Shown: positions 49,266 through 57,542 of the stretch, piece after piece
Layout: each line of letters starts with the position of its first letter
Position numbering within the stretch: position 1 is the stretch's first letter
Source of the DNA: Roseateles subflavus
GTDB taxonomy: Bacteria; Pseudomonadota; Gammaproteobacteria; Burkholderiales; Burkholderiaceae_C
Direction of reading: 5' to 3'
DNA length: 64,000 nucleotides
Assembly: GCF_030285365.1 (NCBI RefSeq)
Contig: NZ_JASVDS010000007.1
Coordinates: 62,001 to 126,000 of the forward strand
The notes under the pieces: model-generated
What the model saw: the letters and a program-made list of their open reading frames with translations, nothing else
The model's database searches: none
Told to the model about the DNA's origin: nothing
Program-made: the position numbers and the translations under genes

Positions 49266-50555
49266 TCAGCGGGCGAAGGACTGCGAGATGGGCGACAGCG
49301 GGGCGTTCTTGCCCATCACCTCGGTCTTGCGGACTTCGGTCCAGTACATCCAGATCAGCGAGACCCAGACCACGCCATACATCAGCATGAAGCAGCTCGA
49401 GCGCACGCCGGTGGCGTCCATGAGCAGGCCGAACAGGATGGGCAGGATGAAGCCGCCCAGGCCGCCGGCCAGGCCGACGATGCCGCTGATGGTGCCGATG
49501 TTGGCGCCGTAGTCATCGCTGATGTACTTGAAGACGCTGGCCTTGCCGAAGGCCCAGGCCACGCCGAGGATGGCCATCAGGCCGGTGAAGCCGTAGACGT
49601 TGAGGCCGAAGTGGAAGCTGCGGGCACCGTTGACGGTCTGGATGGTGAAGTCGGTCTGCGGGTAGGACAGCAGGAACAGGCAGATCCAGCTCACCCACAT
49701 CACCCACCAGGTGACGCTGTGGGCGCCGTACTTGTCGCTGAGCCAGCCACCGATGGCGCGCAGCACGCCGCCGGGCAGCGAGAAGCAGGCCGCGAGCAGC
49801 GCGGCCACGCGGATGTCGAGGCCGTACTCGCCGACGTAGTACTGCACCATCCACAGGCTCAGCGCGACATAGCCGCCAAAGACGATGGAGTAGTACTGGC
49901 AGTACTTCAGCACCTTGGGGTCCTTCAGCGCCTGGAGCTGCGAGACGAAGCTGGCGTTGCTCACGACCACGTGCCTGTCATCGTGGTAGCTGAAGAACCA
50001 GAACAGGATGGCCGTGCCCAGCAGCACCGCGGCATAGACGTGCGGCACCATGGCCCAGCCGAAGGCCACCACGAGGCCCGGGGCCACGAACTTGTTGACG
50101 GCCGCACCGGAGTTGCCGGCACCGAACACCCCCATCGCGAAGCCCTGGCGCTGCTTGGGGAACCAGCGGGCCACATAGGGCGTGCCCACCGAGAAGGATC
50201 CACCCGCCATGCCCACGAACAGGCCGATGACGAGGAAGTGCCAGTAGGCCGTGGCATAGGCCATCAGCCAGATGGGGATCACGCAGGCCAGCATCAGGGT
50301 GAAGAAGACGATGCGGCCGCCGAACTTGTCGGTCCAGATGCCCAGCGGCACGCGGATCAGCGAACCGGTCAGCACGGGCGTGGCCGTCAGCAGGCCGAAC
50401 TCGGTGGCATTCAGGCCCAGCTGCTTCTTGATGGGAATGCCGATGACGCCGAACATCATCCAGACCATGAAGCAGACCGTGAACGCGAGGGTGCTGACGA
50501 TCAGCACCGAGAGCGCACGGCCGCCAGCGGGCCGGGGCGCAGTGGAATCAGACAT
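49266..50555 (-). CDS. narK1: NarK1-type nitrate transporter
   Basis: A 429-residue major facilitator protein with 12 membrane segments, the length of Pseudomonas NarK1 (431). It has the signature GVFGAGNSGAAVNKFVAPGLV and [19 protein letters not shown] in the second half. This type is thought to bring nitrate in with protons at the start of anaerobic growth. It is the first gene of the nitrate run. ATG 50555 was chosen, with GGAG about 10 bases upstream; a longer in-frame extension has no membrane or motif content. Confidence 0.92.
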   Translation of the reverse strand: MSDSTAPRPAGGRALSVLIVSTLAFTVCFMVWMMFGVIGIPIKKQLGLNATEFGLLTATPVLTGSLIRVPLGIWTDKFGGRIVFFTLMLACVIPIWLMAYATAYWHFLVIGLFVGMAGGSFSVGTPYVARWFPKQRQGFAMGVFGAGNSGAAVNKFVAPGLVVAFGWAMVPHVYAAVLLGTAILFWFFSYHDDRHVVVSNASFVSQLQALKDPKVLKYCQYYSIVFGGYVALSLWMVQYYVGEYGLDIRVAALLAACFSLPGGVLRAIGGWLSDKYGAHSVTWWVMWVSWICLFLLSYPQTDFTIQTVNGARSFHFGLNVYGFTGLMAILGVAWAFGKASVFKYISDDYGANIGTISGIVGLAGGLGGFILPILFGLLMDATGVRSSCFMLMYGVVWVSLIWMYWTEVRKTEVMGKNAPLSPISQSFAR

Positions 50556-50867
50556 GGACGGGCTCCTTTTTCTCCATGTCGCTACTGTGGCCAAAGGGGG
50601 CCCTCGCGAACATCCTTCAGTGGAGCCAAGCTGCCGGCTGCACAAGAACTAGCCGCCGCCGCGCGACCCTCGTTCCGAAGGAGTAGCCCACCTGGAGAAT
50701 GACCCGCCTTTGCGGTGGATCAAGGCGCCCGGGCCCGCGTCACCCGCCGGATGCTGTCAACAACCGTCACAAAGCGCATACGCAAGCGCCACTGACGCCA
50801 GCGGGCCTGACGAACAGAATTCTTTCCATGCCGCGAATGTTTCGCAGCAAGCAAAGGAGAGAACGCC
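50556..50867. promoter_or_regulatory. narK1 / outer-membrane barrel divergent control region
   Basis: 312 bases that must hold the promoter for the nitrate operon and for the divergent barrel gene. It contains a Crp/Fnr-type box (50710-50723) and a NarL-type heptamer TACTCCT on the minus strand (50679-50685). AAAGGAGAGAAC at about 50853 is the barrel gene's ribosome site. Confidence 0.6.
50710..50723. promoter_or_regulatory. Candidate Fnr/Dnr box upstream of narK1
   Basis: TTGCG-GTGG-ATCAA matches TTGAT-N4-ATCAA in 8 of 10 positions, 155 bases upstream of narK1. A -10 element at the matching distance (GCTACT, centred near 50684) is poor, so the mode of action is uncertain. It could also act on the barrel gene 145 bases away; OmpW-type genes are known Fnr targets. 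Confidence 0.5.
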
Positions 50868-51431
50868 ATGAACGCCAAGCACATCACCCGCATCATCACG
50901 ACCGCTGCCGGTGGCAGCCTGCTCGCCCTGGCCAGCTTCACCGCCCACGCCGCGGACAAGGAACAGGGCTTCTACATGGGCGCCGACGTCGGCCGCACCA
51001 AGCAGAACCTGAGCGCCGGCGCGCAGACGTCCGACCGCAACTCGGGCAGCCTGAACCTGTACGGCGGCTACCAGATCGACAAGCACTTCGCCGTGGAACT
51101 GGGCTACACCGACCTGGGCAAGGCCAAGATCGGCGACACGAGCGCCAAGACCAAGGCCCTGAACGCCGACCTGCTGGCCGGCACGGCCCTGACCCCGGAA
51201 CTGTCGGTGTACGGCCGCCTGGGCGCCGCCCGCTACGACCGCGACTTCAGCGTCGGCAGCTCGGACCACACCATGGGTTTCAAGGTCGGCGCCGGTCTCG
51301 AGTACAAGCTCAGCGAGCAGCTCTCGCTGCGTGGTGAAGTGACCCGCTACAACAACATCCCGACGGCGGATGGCCAGGGCTTCGGCCGCACGGCCAACAA
51401 CGTGTCGGCCGGCCTGAAGTACCGCTTCTGA
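50868..51431 (+). CDS. Small outer-membrane beta-barrel protein
   Basis: A 187-residue protein with a signal peptide (1-28, ending TAHAA) and about eight amphipathic strands. It begins with GFYMGADVGRTKQNL and ends with GLKYRF, whose last Phe is the usual signal for barrel insertion. YGGYQIDKHFAVELGYTDLG is the strand pattern of the OmpA-like/OmpX-type porin family. It may be a small-solute channel or a structural barrel. It is divergent from narK1, so anaerobic control is possible. A strong terminator follows. Confidence 0.85.
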   Translation: MNAKHITRIITTAAGGSLLALASFTAHAADKEQGFYMGADVGRTKQNLSAGAQTSDRNSGSLNLYGGYQIDKHFAVELGYTDLGKAKIGDTSAKTKALNADLLAGTALTPELSVYGRLGAARYDRDFSVGSSDHTMGFKVGAGLEYKLSEQLSLRGEVTRYNNIPTADGQGFGRTANNVSAGLKYRF

Positions 51432-51504
51432 TGCCTGAGTGACTGGGGGTCCGCCATCGGAATGCGGCGGACCTCAAGCCCTGACCCTCGATTGACAACG
51501 GTTG

Positions 51505-51538
51505 GCCGCTACCCTCACGGGTAGCGGCATTTTTTTTT
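51505..51538 (+). terminator. Strong Rho-independent terminator of the barrel gene
   Basis: A perfect 10-bp stem (GCCGCTACCC, loop TCAC, GGGTAGCGGC) is followed by A and nine T. It lies 74 bases past the barrel stop and just before the convergent narL stop. Confidence 0.93.
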
Positions 51539-51544
51539 GCGAGC

Positions 51545-52222
51545 CTAGCCGATGCCGCGTTCGCTGGCCCACACGGCCACCTGCACGCGGGAGTTCAGGC
51601 CGAGCTTGCGCAGGATGTGCTGGACGTGGATCTTGACCGTCGTCTCCGCAATGCCCAGGCGGCGCGCGATCTCCTTGTTGCTCGCGCCCTGCACGATCTC
51701 GCGCAGGATCTCGCCCTCGCGGGGCGACAGGCCGGCCTCGACGTCCGGCGCCACCGCCGTCTCGGCCAGCGCCGCGACCTGCGGCACCGCCACGGGCAGC
51801 GCACTGGCGCGCAGTGCGCTCACCAGCTTGGACATCATCTCGGGGCTCACGACGGACTCGCCTTCATGCGCGCGGCGCAGGGCCGCGGCAAGATCCGGGC
51901 CGTCCATCGTCTTGAGCAGGTAGCCGGCCGCGCCGCCACGCAGGGCCGCGGTGAGGTCCTGCTCGTCCTCGCTGACGGTGAGCATCAGCACCTGAGCCTG
52001 CGGCAGCACCTCGCGCAGCCCGGGCAGCAGGTCCACGCCGCGCACGCCAGGCATGTGGTTGTCCAGGAGCACGAGGTCGGGCTTGAGTTCCCCCGCCCGG
52101 CGCAGGGCCTCGGCGCCATCGGCGGCCTCGCCGACGATCTCCAGGCCGTCCTCCTGGGCCAGCAGGGCGATCAGCCCGCGCCGGAAGAGCTTGTGGTCAT
52201 CGACCACCATCACACGAATCAC
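51545..52222 (-). CDS. narL: Nitrate/nitrite response regulator NarL
   Basis: A 225-residue response regulator. The receiver domain has VVDDHKLFRRGL and the phosphorylated Asp54 in LLDNHMPGVRG. The C-terminal LuxR-type helix-turn-helix reads LSPREGEILREIVQGASNKE and continues to ETTVKIHVQHILRKLGLNSR. It is phosphorylated by NarX and activates or represses nitrate-respiration genes at TACYYMT heptamers. Its ATG overlaps the narX stop by 4 bases (52219-52222), and the two are co-translated. Confidence 0.95.
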   Translation of the reverse strand: MIRVMVVDDHKLFRRGLIALLAQEDGLEIVGEAADGAEALRRAGELKPDLVLLDNHMPGVRGVDLLPGLREVLPQAQVLMLTVSEDEQDLTAALRGGAAGYLLKTMDGPDLAAALRRAHEGESVVSPEMMSKLVSALRASALPVAVPQVAALAETAVAPDVEAGLSPREGEILREIVQGASNKEIARRLGIAETTVKIHVQHILRKLGLNSRVQVAVWASERGIG

Positions 52223-54183
52223 GCCAGTCCTCCTGCAGGCAACAGCACCTGCGCCGCCCGGGATGCATTCTCGTCCGCCTGCAGGGCGGCGTCCCGGGTC
52301 AGCGCGCCGGCGTCCAGGCCGGTGCGCGGCAGCTCCAGCGCCACGATCGTGCCCCCCGCCTCGCGCGGGCGGATGCTCACGTGCGCCCCGATGCGCTGGG
52401 CCCGCTCACGCATGATGCGCAGGCCCACATGGGTCTCGTCGAAGCGGCCGTTCTCGGTGTCGAAGCCGCGGCCGTCGTCGCTCACCTCGAAGCGCCACGT
52501 CGGCTCCTGCAGCACCCGCACCTCCACCAGCTTCGCGCCGGCGTGCTTGCGGACATTGGACAGCGCCTCCTGCACCACGTGCAGCACCTGGATCTGCTGG
52601 TCCGGTGGCAGCGGCACGCCGCTCCCCTGCACCACCAGCTGCGCCTGGATACCGCTTTGCAGCTCGAACTTGGACAGCGTCGTGCGCAGCGCGTGCTCGA
52701 TGTCCTCGTGCCCGGGGCGCGTGCGGAAATGCAGCAGCAGCTCGCGCACGTCCGCGTAGCTCTCCCGCACACCGGTGTCGATCTCGGTCAGCGCGGCCTC
52801 GACGTCCTGCGGCCGCTGGCGCGCCAGGCCGCCTCGCAGCAGCTGGACCTGGATCTTCAGGAAGGCCAGGGACTGCGCGATGGAATCGTGCAGCTCCTGC
52901 GCCAGCAGGTTGCGCTCCTCGCTGACGGCCATCTCCCGGTCCCGGGCCGCGAGGCGCAGGTTGTCGAGCAGCGTGCCGAAGTGGCCCACCAGCGCGTCCA
53001 GCAGCTGGGATTCGGCCTCCGTCGGCCGCTTCTCGCCGTAGAAGAACAGCTCCACCTCGCCCAACGTGCGCGGCCCGCTGCGCATCGGCAGCGCGATCAC
53101 CGTCTGGTAGCCCGCCTGCTCGCAGAAGCCGAGGGCCTGGCGTCCGAGCTGGCGGATCGGGATGACCCGCGCGCCGACCTGGGTCTGCAGGTGCTCGCCA
53201 CAGGCGCAGTCGCCCAGGTGCACGCAGCGCTCCGCCTCGCTCATGCGCTGGGGCAGGCGGGTCTGGCCCAGCAGCAGGAGGCGGTCGCCGTCCTCGTTGG
53301 CGAGGCGCACGGCCGCGGCGTCCGCACCGGCCACGCGGGCGATCTTGGCCGCGAAGTCGTTGGCGAGCAGCGCACGGTCGTCGCTGCCATGGCTGGCCAT
53401 CAGCGCGACGTCGTACAGGGCCGCCAGGCGCTCGTTCTGCTGCGCGAGGCTGGCCGTCTTCTCCGCGACCTTGGCCTCGAGGCCCTGGTAGGAGCGCTGC
53501 AGCGCGTCGGCCATCGTGTTGAAGCCCTGCGCCAGCGAGGAGAACTCCTCCACCGAATTGCGCTCGTCGATGCGGGGCGAGAAGTCCCGCGCCGCCATCG
53601 TGGCCAGGCCGTCACGCAGGCGCTGCAGCGGGCGCACGATCCACACCAGCGTGCCGGACACGAAGACGACGGAGGCGCCCACCACCAGCACCACGAGGCC
53701 GAAGCACATGCCACCCAGCAGCGCCGTGCGCGTGGAGATGGTGCGCTCGATGGCCGAGACGAAGCCGTCCACCGTGCTCACGAACTGGTCGGACTGCACG
53801 CGCAGCTGGGCGCGCTCGCCGGGCTTCAGCAGCTGCTGGCGCAGCGGTATCCAGGCGGCGGCCACCTCGTTGAAGCGGTCGGCACAGGCCTGGTTGTCGG
53901 GAATGAAGAGCGGGCGGCTCGGGTCGCCCTGGCGCAGGCTGGCCACCATGTCGTCGAACACCTCGACGCCACCGGCCACCTCGCCGTAGTCCCCGCGCTC
54001 ATGGGCCAGGGCGAGGCGGTACGTCATCATGCGCATCCGCCCGGCCTCGTTGATGGCACCGGCGCCGCCCTCGAGCTGCCAGGACACCCACAGCGTGAAG
54101 GCGATGGCCGCCAGCGCCACCGTCAGAAAGGTGGTCTGGATGAGGGCGAGCTTGCCCGCCAGGCTGCGAAACAGGGTGCGCAT
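52219..54183 (-). CDS. narX: Nitrate/nitrite sensor histidine kinase NarX
   Basis: A 654-residue membrane kinase. TM1 is at about 12-32. A periplasmic domain begins with a P-box-like nitrate site INEAGRMRMMTYRLA (about 42-56), and TM2 lies near 160-182. The HAMP, a central GAF-like module with the Cys cluster CVHLGDCACGEH and a HisKA_3 domain with His432 in ELHDSIAQSLAFLK follow, then the ATPase domain (VGLRIMRERAQR). All NarX features are present. ATG 54183 has no Shine-Dalgarno and lies 42 bases from the centre of a perfect Crp/Fnr-type box, so the mRNA may start at or next to the AUG. Confidence 0.94.
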   Translation of the reverse strand: MRTLFRSLAGKLALIQTTFLTVALAAIAFTLWVSWQLEGGAGAINEAGRMRMMTYRLALAHERGDYGEVAGGVEVFDDMVASLRQGDPSRPLFIPDNQACADRFNEVAAAWIPLRQQLLKPGERAQLRVQSDQFVSTVDGFVSAIERTISTRTALLGGMCFGLVVLVVGASVVFVSGTLVWIVRPLQRLRDGLATMAARDFSPRIDERNSVEEFSSLAQGFNTMADALQRSYQGLEAKVAEKTASLAQQNERLAALYDVALMASHGSDDRALLANDFAAKIARVAGADAAAVRLANEDGDRLLLLGQTRLPQRMSEAERCVHLGDCACGEHLQTQVGARVIPIRQLGRQALGFCEQAGYQTVIALPMRSGPRTLGEVELFFYGEKRPTEAESQLLDALVGHFGTLLDNLRLAARDREMAVSEERNLLAQELHDSIAQSLAFLKIQVQLLRGGLARQRPQDVEAALTEIDTGVRESYADVRELLLHFRTRPGHEDIEHALRTTLSKFELQSGIQAQLVVQGSGVPLPPDQQIQVLHVVQEALSNVRKHAGAKLVEVRVLQEPTWRFEVSDDGRGFDTENGRFDETHVGLRIMRERAQRIGAHVSIRPREAGGTIVALELPRTGLDAGALTRDAALQADENASRAAQVLLPAGGLA

Positions 54184-54218
54184 GGGGCGCACGATAGAAG
54201 CGAAGCCTCCCGGCCGGC

Positions 54219-54232
54219 TTGACCAATGTCAA
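54219..54232. promoter_or_regulatory. Perfect Crp/Fnr-family box upstream of narX
   Basis: TTGAC-CAAT-GTCAA is a perfect inverted repeat of the Fnr/Dnr/FixK type. On the minus strand TATCGT (54196-54191) lies 32 bases from its centre, the spacing of a class II activated promoter, which puts the transcript start at 54184-54183, next to the narX ATG. Confidence 0.65.
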
Positions 54233-54308
54233 CTCCAGGCCAGGGCGGACACGGGCCGGAGGCGCGCCGCCCGCCCATCCGGGCGTCGGCGCGCAAGGGG
54301 TGACAGGC

Positions 54309-54521
54309 TTACTGCGAGGCGCCGGAGGCCGGGGCGCTGGCGGCCTCGGGGGCCGAGGCGGCGGCGGGCGCGGCGGCGGAAGCCACCGAGGCGGCCGGTT
54401 CGGCATGGCCGGCGCCGACGTCGTGCTTCTCGCCGCTCATGTCGATGTCACCCCCGCTCTTCAACAGGATGAACAGGGCCAGGGCAGCAAAGGCGATGAA
54501 GCCGACGACGAGTTTCCACAT
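54309..54521 (-). CDS. Small single-span membrane protein
   Basis: A 70-residue protein beginning MWKLVVGFIAFAALALFILLK, one membrane helix, followed by GGDIDMSGEKHDVG and an Ala/Ser/Pro-rich tail with periodic EA/AS units. The helix plus DIDMSGEKH pattern is one I associate with short hypothetical proteins of Burkholderiales; no function is known. ATG 54521 was chosen over the longer frame because it begins the helix. It lies between the sucrose phosphorylase and narX genes on the same strand. Confidence 0.65.
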   Translation of the reverse strand: MWKLVVGFIAFAALALFILLKSGGDIDMSGEKHDVGAGHAEPAASVASAAAPAAASAPEAASAPASGASQ

Positions 54522-54629
54522 GGTTTTGATCCACCGGGTTTGTAAACGATGGGGGGATTCTGGCGACCTTCCCTGACAGCTGGCTGAGGCGTGCACGGGC
54601 CGTCCGGCACGCGTCCGCCCCCTTCCCGC

Positions 54630-56117
54630 TCAACCCAGCTGCAGGGTCACATCGGCCTCGCCGTCCCGGCTGAAGCGAAGCTGGTGGGCCAGCGTGGCGA
54701 AGTCGAGCTCCAGCGTGGCGCTCGCGCCCGGCGCATCCCAGCGCAGGCGCAGGCCGGTGTCACCCAGGGGCTGGGCCTCGAAGCGCCCGCCGAAGGCCGG
54801 ATGGTCGTTGCGCAGGCGGATGAGCTGCAGCAGCTGCTGCACCACCGGGCGCTGGCACGCCGCCTCGATCTCGGCCGGCGTGTAGTGGTGGCGGTTGATG
54901 TCCCGGCCGGTGCCGCTGCGCGCCAGCAGCGCCATGTCGTTGAGGCCGGCGAGCAGGCCCACGTAATAGACCTGGGGCACGCCGGGCAGGAAGAACTGCA
55001 GCGCACGGGCCAGGAGGTAGCGACGCTCGTCCCGCCCCATGGCGTCGAAGAAGCTGCAGTTGACCTGGTAGAGGTCGAGATTGGAGGCGGCCGCCCCCGT
55101 CGCCAGGCGGCTCTGCCCGCCGCTGGCGTCGTGGATGCGATCCACGAGCGCGTCCAGCTCCTCGGGGGGAACGAGGCCGGGCGAGCCCGCACGGTCCGCG
55201 CTGTCGGCACCGATGTCGATGATGCCGATGCCATCGTGCGTGTCCAGCACCGTCAGCGCGTTCGTGGGGCGCATGCCGATCCAGCGCAGCAGCGGCGCCG
55301 CCGTGCCGAACGCGAAGGCATGCAGCACCAGGGGCGGCAGCGCGAAGTCATAGACCCAGTCCACCTGTCGAGCGATCTCGATCTGCCGCTGGTAGTAGGC
55401 ATGGATCTCGACCAGCACCTCCAACCCCAGCGCGCGGGCGCGGGCGCTGAACTGCGCGATGAACTCGAAGGTCTCGGGCATCATGAAGCAGGACGCGCCC
55501 GCCTTCTTGATGGCATAGCCGGCGGCGTCCAGCCGGATCATGCGCACGCCGCTGTCCGCCAGGCGCTGCAGAATGCCGTCAAGATAGGCCTCGCCCTGCG
55601 GATGCTGCACATCGATGTCCAGCTGCTTGGGCGTGAAGGTGGTCCACAGGATCCTCTTCTCGCCGTTGCGCAGCGTGGCCGTCGTCAGCGGCAGGCCGGG
55701 CCGGGGGCGGTAGACCTGGAGCAGCTGCTGCTCGGTCACACCGTCCGGGAACACGGTGTCCAGCGTCAGGAAGAGGCCCGCATAGGGCGAGTCGGCGCCT
55801 TTCGCGGAGTAGTCCTGGAACTGCGGCGAATCGGCGGAGATGTGGTTGACGATGACGTCCGCCATCACGTCCACGTCCGCCGCCAGGGCGCGCACGTCCT
55901 CCCAGTCGCCGAGGCGCGGGTCCACGCGGGTGTGGTCGATGGGATCGAAGCCGGCATCCGCCCCGTCGATCGGGTGGAAGAAGGGCAGCAGGTGCACGCC
56001 GCCGAACAGCCCGGCCAGCGGGCCCTCCCCGTGGGTGGAGAGCATCCGGCGCAGCAGCGGCAGACCGCCGCCACCCAGCCGGTCGACGTAGGTGATGAGT
56101 TGGACTTGGTTCTTCAT
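54630..56117 (-). CDS. sucP: Sucrose phosphorylase (GH13_18)
   Basis: A 495-residue cytoplasmic enzyme that turns sucrose and phosphate into glucose-1-phosphate and fructose. It begins MKNQVQLITYVDRLGGGG, the family start. The catalytic triad is Asp197 in IRLDAAGY (nucleophile), Glu237 in VLVEIHAYY (acid/base) and Asp295 in DTHDGIG, each offset by five from the Bifidobacterium enzyme. VNHISADSPQFQDY and the C-terminal domain are intact. A start at 56156 would add 13 residues without homology. The gene is downstream of permease, fructokinase and receptor genes, giving a full sucrose pathway. It was first characterised in Pseudomonas (Pelomonas) saccharophila, a likely relative. Confidence 0.95.
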   Translation of the reverse strand: MKNQVQLITYVDRLGGGGLPLLRRMLSTHGEGPLAGLFGGVHLLPFFHPIDGADAGFDPIDHTRVDPRLGDWEDVRALAADVDVMADVIVNHISADSPQFQDYSAKGADSPYAGLFLTLDTVFPDGVTEQQLLQVYRPRPGLPLTTATLRNGEKRILWTTFTPKQLDIDVQHPQGEAYLDGILQRLADSGVRMIRLDAAGYAIKKAGASCFMMPETFEFIAQFSARARALGLEVLVEIHAYYQRQIEIARQVDWVYDFALPPLVLHAFAFGTAAPLLRWIGMRPTNALTVLDTHDGIGIIDIGADSADRAGSPGLVPPEELDALVDRIHDASGGQSRLATGAAASNLDLYQVNCSFFDAMGRDERRYLLARALQFFLPGVPQVYYVGLLAGLNDMALLARSGTGRDINRHHYTPAEIEAACQRPVVQQLLQLIRLRNDHPAFGGRFEAQPLGDTGLRLRWDAPGASATLELDFATLAHQLRFSRDGEADVTLQLG

Positions 56118-56168
56118 GGGTACTGCATTCCCTGCGGACGACGCCGCATGGCTCAAGATCGGGTGAAA

Positions 56169-56198
56169 GGGTCAGGTCTTGCCGGGTCAGGTCTTGCC
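56169..56198 (-). repeat. Tandem 15-bp duplication at the permease stop codon
   Basis: GGGTCAGGTCTTGCC occurs twice in direct succession. The upstream (on the minus strand) unit contains the permease stop at 56187-56189, so the duplicated copy repeats the coding end PGKT plus stop. The same 15-mer is at 28499-28513. Confidence 0.75.
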
Positions 56199-57542
56199 TG
56201 GAGGCGCCGCGCCCCCGCGGGTCGACCGCACGCGAAGGACCGCCAGTGCCGCGCCCAGCAGCAGCACCCCGGCCAGCCGGATGACGTTGTCGGGCCGCCC
56301 CTGCAGCAGCGGGCCGTAGATCAGGGGCAGCGTCAGCATCTGGATCAGCATGGGGATCACGATGAACATGTTGAAGATGCCCATGTAGACCCCGGCCCGC
56401 TCCGGCGGGATGCTCCCCGCCAGCAGCACATAGGGATTGCCCATGATGCTGGCCCAGGCCAGGCCGAGGCCCAGCATCGGGATGAACAGCAGCGCCTTGC
56501 TGTGCAGCGCAGGCAGCGCGATCAGGCCCAGGCCCGCGAGCGTCAGGCACAGCGCGTGGACCTTCTGCGCACCGAAGCGGCGCGTGAAGGGCAGCATGGC
56601 GAAGGCCGAGAGGAAGGCGACGAAGTTGTAGAAGCCCCCGATCTGGCCGTTCACCAGGCCGGCGTCGCGGAACCCCTGGGCGCTGGCGTCGCTGGTGCCG
56701 TAGAGCGTCAGTGCGAGCGACGGCACGATGTAGATCCAGTAGCACATCATGGCGTACCACTGCAGCAGCTTCATCCACCAGAGCTGGCGCATGGTCTCGG
56801 GCATCTCCTTCACGGCCAGCCAGATCTCGCCGAGCGTGGCGGCCAGGCCCCGTGGGCGGGCGCGCAGCGCGGCCTGCTCGGCCGGGCTCATCGGCAGCTC
56901 GGGCACGCGCCGGACGGACCACCAGACGGTGGTGAAGGACAGGGCCGCCCCGAGCACGAAGGCCACCACGGTGACCTGTGGGATCCCGCTGGCATTGAGG
57001 GCGTCCGGGTTCATGCCGCACCACACCATGATCGAGGGCGACAGGTAGGCCAGCGTCTGGGCCAGGCCCGTGAAGGCGCTCTGGCTGAGGAAGCCCTGGG
57101 CATGCTGGCTTTCGTCGAGGCGGTCGCTGACGTAGGCGCGATAGGGCTCCATCGTCACGTTGTTCGCGGCGTCGAGGATCCACAGCAGGCCCGCGGCGAA
57201 CCACAGCGTCGGGCTCATGGGCATCAGCAGCAGGCCGAGGCTGCACAGCAGCGCGCCGATGAGGAAGTACGGCGTGCGCCGGCCCCAGCGGCTGACGGTG
57301 CGGTCGCTCATGGCGCCGATGACGGGCTGCACCAGCAGGCCGGTCAGCGGCCCGGCCAGCCACAGCAGCGGCAGGCTGGCCTCGTCCGCCCCCAGGTACT
57401 TGTAGATCGGGCTCATGTTGCTCTGCTGGAGCCCGAAGCTGAACTGGATCCCGAAGAAGCCGATGTTCATGTTCAGGATCTGCCACAGGCTCAGGCGGGG
57501 CTTGCCGCTGGCCGTGGTCTCGGAGAGGTGGCGTGCATTCAT
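56187..57542 (-). CDS. Sucrose permease, MFS glycoside-cation symporter type
   Basis: A 451-residue inner-membrane protein with 12 segments, of the branch that includes SUC/maltose-type symporters. Marks are [23 protein letters not shown] (split: [18 protein letters not shown]), [18 protein letters not shown] and [18 protein letters not shown]. It probably brings sucrose in with protons. ATG 57542 overlaps the fructokinase stop by 4 bases. The C-terminus GGAAPPGKT is set by a duplicated 15-bp unit. Sucrose as substrate is inferred from the adjoining sucrose phosphorylase. Confidence 0.88.
   Translation of the reverse strand: MNARHLSETTASGKPRLSLWQILNMNIGFFGIQFSFGLQQSNMSPIYKYLGADEASLPLLWLAGPLTGLLVQPVIGAMSDRTVSRWGRRTPYFLIGALLCSLGLLLMPMSPTLWFAAGLLWILDAANNVTMEPYRAYVSDRLDESQHAQGFLSQSAFTGLAQTLAYLSPSIMVWCGMNPDALNASGIPQVTVVAFVLGAALSFTTVWWSVRRVPELPMSPAEQAALRARPRGLAATLGEIWLAVKEMPETMRQLWWMKLLQWYAMMCYWIYIVPSLALTLYGTSDASAQGFRDAGLVNGQIGGFYNFVAFLSAFAMLPFTRRFGAQKVHALCLTLAGLGLIALPALHSKALLFIPMLGLGLAWASIMGNPYVLLAGSIPPERAGVYMGIFNMFIVIPMLIQMLTLPLIYGPLLQGRPDNVIRLAGVLLLGAALAVLRVRSTRGGAAPPGKT

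Noticed and set aside
50747-50760. GTCAA at 50756 as half of a second Fnr box before the barrel gene
   Set aside because: The partner half-site (CCGGA) does not match TTGAC or TTGAT.
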